From positions 992,001-1,056,000 of the forward strand of contig LNKV01000005.1 of assembly GCA_001465935.1 (NCBI GenBank): a stretch of DNA of 64,000 nucleotides. The letters run 5' to 3'. The DNA is from Clarireedia homoeocarpa. Lineage: Eukaryota > Ascomycota > Leotiomycetes > Helotiales > Rutstroemiaceae. The position numbers were made by a program, and so were the translations under genes. Of the stretch, positions 58,751 through 64,000 are shown one piece after another. The notes beneath the pieces were generated by a model that was given only the letters and a program-made list of their open reading frames with translations, had not been told where the DNA came from and did no database searches. Each line of letters begins with the position of its first letter. The first letter of the stretch is position 1.

Positions 58751-60950
58751 TTATAGGTTGTAATTGCGGTCTTCTATCTTCTCCAGATCCTCGTAAGATA
58801 TCTGGAATTCTCGCTGGGATCATGTCAATTACTAAAAATGTTCGTTGAGAAGCTGAGAATCACTCACTCGTTGCCTTGACCACGTCTTGACATCGAAGTA
58901 GATGTAGTAGCCTAGCTCTACATGGGGACTTATTTGACGTGGGACCATCAGATCGTCTTTGGTTAGCCAAAACTGTAACTTCTTGTGGTAGCGCCAATTG
59001 CGATTGCCCCTATATTTAACAGTGTTAGCATTTACCAGAAGAATAGAGACATGCCAATGTATAGACTTACAATTCCCTAGCCGCCATAAGTTGTTGCTTG
59101 TCGCCAGGGTTACTGTAGAACATAAAGAGTAATGCTTCATCATTAAAATTTGACATCTTGGTCTCTAAAGGCGCGATATTATGAACGCGATAGCAGTCCG
59201 GAAGCTTGTAGCTTGTGACATCTGGCCGAGGCGGTTCATTTTCCCATAGTGAATAGATTTGAGTTGAAATGAGGCTATAAACATTAGCAAATGGGTCAGA
59301 CCAGGGTGTACATTGCAATATACTTACTCGCTAGAATTCAAATCGAGACCAAGATGGGCGATATCGGTGCCGGTGACGAGAGCAGCGTAATCAGGAAAGT
59401 TGTTCATCATAAAAGAGAACCCTTTGAGACCATATTTATCGGTATCGCTCATATGAGCTAGTGGATCTTGGATTTTGGAGTTTGGCTCTTCGGGATTTCT
59501 TTGGGTGGAACCATTGCCGGTCGACTGTGAATGCGATAGGGCGTCGTTAAGCTGCGGCGGAGGATCCGCTCTCGATCCAGATGCAGAGTTCATATTGAAT
59601 TGCTGTTGCGATTCGTCTTCTCGGAGCTGGGTAGGATTTGCAGACCCAAAGTGACTATTTGAAAACGCCTGATAAAACGTATCAGCGTAGCGCCAAATAA
59701 CAAAGTAACATTGCTTAACTCACTCCAATATCATTTTCTCCTACACTGCTTAATCCTTGTCGATTAGAATCAATTGGCGATCTTGTTATAGGTGGGCCTA
59801 TTGCCAAGTTTTGGATTAGATTTGATCAAGTATACCCAGACATTCACCAACAATAATTCACTCACCAGACAGGCTTGCTGGCGAGGCTGTGCGATTACTT
59901 GCTACTGCTCGACCATTGCCAGATAAAGCATTCAAGAGGCCATTACCCCTTCCTTGCTGGGGTTGGTTACCAGCACCGAATCCTCCAAACCCTACGTTTT
60001 GTAGCAAGTTCGAACCGCGGTCCTGGCCAATTTCCCCATTTGAATTCCTGCTCAGAGGCGGGAACTCGTCTGCGCTATTCGGCTGTGAAGATTGATTGAT
60101 GTTGTTTTGCGCGCCAAATCGGAACCCACCCTGATTGCTCGGTAGCTGTGATGATGAGTTAAATAGTTCATCTTGTTGCTGCTGCTGAGTATGTTGCGCC
60201 GGAAGTCCAGCGGATTGTTGTAATCTCATGTTATTCGATGGTCCAATATTCCTTGTACCTGCAGCACCCCAGGTTGACTGATTATGTTGAGGCTGGTTCC
60301 CAGACAGGGAAGGAAATTCCCTAAAAGAACCATTAGCATCTGCAATCACCGTATCTAAAGATTGAAAGTCATGTTTTGAGATCATCTCCGGCAGAAGCTA
60401 TCATAGTCTCGACTTTCCTAAGCTCAGTTCAAAAATGATAGCCAGAAAAAGCGAGGTCCCCACGGTGACGAAAGAAAGATAGATGGTTGTTCTTTCGAAT
60501 AAGCATACCTTCTTTGTGACCAGGGACGTGAATTGTCATGCCGGAAGATATCATCCATCTTGGAGATTAAGTATAGGTTCGGTGAAAAGAGGTAAAGGTG
60601 AAATGTAGATTGGTGGGAAGCAACTAAAACAAACACACTCACGATAAATCAAGAGGAGTCGCAGGTTGCGAAGATCCGCCTCCTATCGTTTGCGCAAAGC
60701 TCGTCATCGGTCCATTGTTTGGACGAGGATTGCCCAGGCCTGCTCCTCCCATCGGCACACCTCCAAAAGCCCATGTTGCTCCATTATTCGCTAAAACCGT
60801 GGACAAGTATCAGCACAATACATTATTCCCTTAACTCAGCAAGACCCTAAAGAGATCCGTACCCATTTTCCCGCTCGGCGGTATCCTGTTCGACACATTT
60901 CTGTTCTGTATTTGTTGTTGATTTGGGAAGCCATTGGGCATACCACGCAT
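58751..60950 (-). CDS. NOT2: CCR4-NOT complex subunit NOT2 (CDC36 family)
   Basis: Eight exons on the minus strand give a 504-aa model: 60863-60950, 60643-60790, 59866-60320, 59724-59797, 59328-59668, 59071-59274, 58868-59009 and 58751-58813. The N-terminal half is Gln/Asn/Gly-rich, with TPLDLSEFPSLSGNQPQ and, later, SADEFPPLSRNSNG. The C-terminal NOT box carries IYSLWENEPPRPDVTSYKLP, then ALLFMFYSNPGDKQQLMAAR and LFWLTKDD-like sequence, ending WSRQRREFQISYEDLEKIED. In the family, NOT2 pairs with NOT3/5 at the C-terminus of NOT1 in the deadenylase complex that controls mRNA decay. The start at 60950 (MRGMPNGFP) is provisional; an AG acceptor just upstream suggests one more 5' exon. The 322-nt intron (60321-60642) before EFPSLS is the longest in the gene. 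Confidence 0.9.
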
Positions 60951-62270
60951 CGCTTGCGGTCCTACTCCTTGAAAGCGCAATGTCAGCAAACCTGATGGTA
61001 AAGTAGTCGTTGCTAGCTGCAAAGCAAGCAGTCCGCACAGGTGGCATCATGCACAACATTTGCGCAAGAAGCCTTATCAACGTTCTTAGTGATCCAAAGC
61101 CTCCAATTAATGATACCAGCTTAACTCCTCAATTGGAGGCCCCTTCATGCCAAAGTCAAGTGCTCAACCATCTCAACCATAAAGCGGACAATATCATATC
61201 CCTGTATCCAGTGATCAAAGGCGAGCCTGCTGCTCTGCCATATACTGATGAATTGCAACCTTCAGTGACTTTCGCACTCCTGAAATTCGCACGCAGATCT
61301 CCTTCAATGCAAATAGATGTCCTCCTTTGGCAGCCTCGCAGTGGGGCACATTGTGGGGAAGAGGAAGTATTCAAGAGCTTCATACCTGGTCGGTTCATGG
61401 TTTCCTTCTATGTTTCTCGCGGGACTGGACTGGCCGTTTCGTTATAACACCCGAGTTTGCGATGCGATCCTGGATAAACCGCGCGTGAAGGGAGGGAGTT
61501 GAGTCGTGGTTCTCAATAATGTTCGAAATTCCGAAGCTTGTGAATTGCATCTATGCTAAAGATAGTTTACCTGAGGTGCCACACCAACAAATTGCGTCCG
61601 ATGTGTGGATGCCTCACCGTAGTCTGGTTTGGGACAATTCTTTCCATCAGTGCAGGGAACAGCCACATCACCAAATACCTAGTTATGACTTCAAAGCGAG
61701 AGCTTTCAACGTTTTCTGTCTTTAATCGAACTGTTATACTTCATAGTTACACTGAAATTTTAAACACCACACAACGGTGATTAGGTGTATATGTGGAAGC
61801 AGTATGGTGTTCGCTTTAGTCTAATATAATACAAATTCTCTTTGTTTGCTTCAAGATTCTATCGTCCCCCTTTCTCGTGATACTTCGTTGCCTTGTATAT
61901 ATCACAACTCATCATTTGGGCAGCCAAGATACCAATCTTGAAAATGATCTGAAAACTTCAAAAGTTTTGATCAAATAGGTATAAGCCCAGCGGAGGCTTT
62001 CTGCTCGAATTGTAGCGTCTGCAACATGTACTGACATAGGCCTCGTGCTGCCGCGTGGGTGAGTAGAACAGCCTCTAAAGTCAATCCTCGATTGCTCTTG
62101 GGTTCTTCAATTCATTGGGGCTGTTAGGGCTTCCACCCGGTTCCTCTTGCGTGTCGCATCAACAGCAGTCTCGCTGGCACACCGGGTTCGAACCCGAGAC
62201 GAAGAACAAAACGCCCATGCCAGCAATTACTTGCCATGGACATATTGATTGCCTCGAATATATTACTTTC
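60951..62270. other. Divergent-to-tandem intergenic region
   Basis: This lies upstream of NOT2 (which may have a further exon here) and downstream of the Fungal_trans_2 gene. The open frames at 61010-61447, 61519-61725 and 62115-62369 have no recognisable features. Confidence 0.45.
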
Positions 62271-64000
62271 TCAAAGATACCCACCCTGCCTCTCATCCCA
62301 ATGTGCTTGCTCGCTGTTGGGTGTAGTTCCGTAAGCATCAAGCTGGTCATATCCCGTGCTTCCTTGTGAGGGTGACCACCCCGAATTAGTGGCCACAGCT
62401 ACTTCCCTGGCAGGGCCCTTGCCTTTATATGTGAGTGGAGGAGAACTATCACTCTCATCACTAAGACTTAGAGCCGAGAAAACTATTTTCATATCTTGAA
62501 CGTCCTTACTTTCAACGTTTTTGGGCGCAGAGGTTCGGTCGTCGACGAAATTTCGAATGGAGCGTATCAAGGGATAAAACAATTCGTCATTGGGAAGCCA
62601 CCAGTGCATACATGAATTGTCTCGCAAGCCTTCACACATTCTTTCTCGGAATGATCTTGGCTGAACAAATCTGACTTGCACGTTAGTATATGTTGACCAT
62701 CAATAAGCTCATTGTCTTTCCCTTACCCTTGAGTTTCTATTATTGCTAGCTTTCGACGAAGCCACATAGAATGTGCTTCATCTTGTGGCAAAAAGAAGGC
62801 AGATAAGCCTATGGCACCTTGGAGACCCACGATCGCCCCGTTAGGTGTCTCTGGTGAGTTCAACGTAGACTCATACAGCTGACCACTCAACGAGGCTACA
62901 CGTCCTAGGTGCTCTGCATCCGGGGCCGTCTGCATGGCTTGGGCCGTCTGCAATCCATATATCATATCGATAGCGTACCAGTCGAGTAAACATGTATTTG
63001 TCAGCCATAACGGACCACTATAGAGTACACCCGGTGCATAGGGGTCGAAGACGCAGTCTGGCCCGTTTTGTCTTTGTGGTGCATGAGAGAAGTCCATGAC
63101 CAAATATCGATGGTCTAATAGAGATGGGTGCATATCGTCCTTCCACCTTCTAATTGTATTCATGATCACTGCATTTTCAACCAGATATTGCTCATGGGTG
63201 ATCTCTCCTTTAACTTTCTTCGCGAATAAAGTGGTGATGTCTTTCCCGAGAATACGTGTTTTTGCAATCTGATGCTCGTACTTCCACACTAAATTGTTTG
63301 GGTCATTTGCAATTTGCTGTTCACACCACTCGTGTAAAACAGTGACCCATTCTCGTGGTAGAAGGGCGTCAAATCCGCCCATCAACCCCACCGAGACATC
63401 GAAGCGTACATACCAACTAAGAATGATGCGACCGAGATCGGTTTCAAGGATGGAATGGGGAGTATAGAGCTGAATCAAGAGCTCATGTGCAGCTTTCTGG
63501 TGGCCAAGAAGATTTGCCCAATCTCCAAGAAATTCCTGTGGCATGTTAGTCTGGTAATTGATAGTCATTCAAAGGCTCTAGTCTACCTCAATAGTCGCCA
63601 GCTGCAAGATGGTCATAAGAGCGCCTAAATTTGCTCGAGCTCCTGCTTTCAACGATCTTAGCAGAAGGGACACTGCTTTGTTGTAATACTGTAAAAAATC
63701 CTGAATCTTCCCCTCCCGCCTCTCGACAGCATGTTGAAACGCTGAAAATCCCACAACTGCGTAGAGAAGACTTTCGGTGCGTAGTGCTGCATCTATGATC
63801 AAAGGTCGCATTAATTGGTTATGATCAGATTTTATGTTGTAATGCAAAAACGTTATTTTTTGATTGAAATAATCCAAATAGAACTGTAAGTCCGGAGGAA
63901 GATGAGACCAATCGTTCCTCAGGAAACCAGGCGAAGAGGCAGGACCAAAGCTTTGCTCATGAAACAGAGAGCTGCTGGCGGTTCGGAGGTTAGGGTACCC
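62271..64000 (-). CDS. Fungal_trans_2-type transcription factor-like protein (5' part beyond the window)
   Basis: Three exons on the minus strand, 63587-64000 (open at the window edge), 62727-63535 and 62271-62670, give 540 residues of coding sequence. Helical segments such as HLPPDLQFYLDYFNQKITFL, LLYAVVGFSAFQHAVERREG and FLGDWANLLGHQKAAHELLI match the C-terminal domain (Fungal_trans_2) of many Zn2Cys6 regulators. Later parts include GRIILSWYVRFDVSVGLMGG and WYAIDMIYGLQTAQAM. If a Zn2Cys6 finger exists it lies outside the window. The C-terminal ~70 aa are polar and disordered. The last acceptor was chosen at 62671-62672 because it alone restores frame to the stop at 62271. Confidence 0.8.

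Noticed and set aside
62150..62220. tRNA-like T-loop (GGGTTCGAACCC)
   Set aside because: The string is a palindrome, but no matching 5-bp T-stem, anticodon arm or acceptor stem could be built on either strand.
1..64000. CRISPR arrays, operons, prokaryotic promoters, viral or toxin genes
   Set aside because: Spliceosomal introns and fungal families throughout; none of these features was seen.

Overview
The window is nuclear DNA of a filamentous ascomycete. Most genes carry short spliceosomal introns (about 46-180 nt) with GTRNGT donors and CTRAY branch sites. There are no operons or Shine-Dalgarno sites, and the gene content is typical of Pezizomycotina. The protein flavour (DUF7707 and DUF7730-like proteins, a fungal rhodopsin-fold protein, a UapA/UapC permease) and moderate AT content would fit a Leotiomycete such as a Sclerotinia/Botrytis relative, but the lineage is an inference.

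Layout. 1-6.1 kb: a small GPI-type wall protein, mitoribosomal uL29m (MRPL4), and Rab GDI (GDI1, eight exons). 6.1-11 kb: simple repeats, a seven-helix fungal rhodopsin-fold protein (minus), and eIF3g (TIF35, minus). 11.9-17.2 kb: mitochondrial Hsp70 (SSC1, minus), divergent from a WD40-like protein of 710 aa. 17.6-20.9 kb: a protein combining a SIN3-type PAH domain with a DUF7730/2EXR-like region, then a secreted DUF7707-type GPI protein. 21.4-24.8 kb: a 1066-aa C2H2 plus Fungal_trans transcription factor (minus). 27.1-34.8 kb: SAP30, mitochondrial DnaJ (MDJ1), and the ESCRT-associated protein BRO1. 34.8-39.4 kb: an AT-rich, repeat-rich island with a six-copy 75-bp minisatellite, an orphan 417-aa gene and a 215-bp MITE-like element. 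39.4-42.7 kb: mitochondrial Lon protease (PIM1). 44.9-50.6 kb: an atypical kinase and a NAT/NCS2 purine permease. 50.6-54.5 kb: long gene-poor, microsatellite-rich DNA with an assembly gap of 20 N. 54.5-56 kb: stearoyl-CoA delta-9 desaturase (OLE1). 58.7-61 kb: CCR4-NOT subunit NOT2 (minus). 62.3 kb to the end: the 3' part of a Fungal_trans_2 protein (minus).

How the genes work together. SSC1, MDJ1 and PIM1 are three parts of the mitochondrial matrix protein quality-control system and lie within 31 kb, with a mitoribosomal protein gene nearby. SAP30 and the PAH protein both point to SIN3-type corepressor biology and are about 8 kb apart. GDI1 and BRO1 are both membrane-traffic factors. The remaining genes look like ordinary scattered fungal housekeeping or regulatory genes.

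Exon boundaries were worked out by hand from splice motifs, frame and family similarity. All listed multi-exon models keep frame across every junction. The first exon of NOT2, the start of the C2H2 factor and the 3' end of the orphan gene are provisional.
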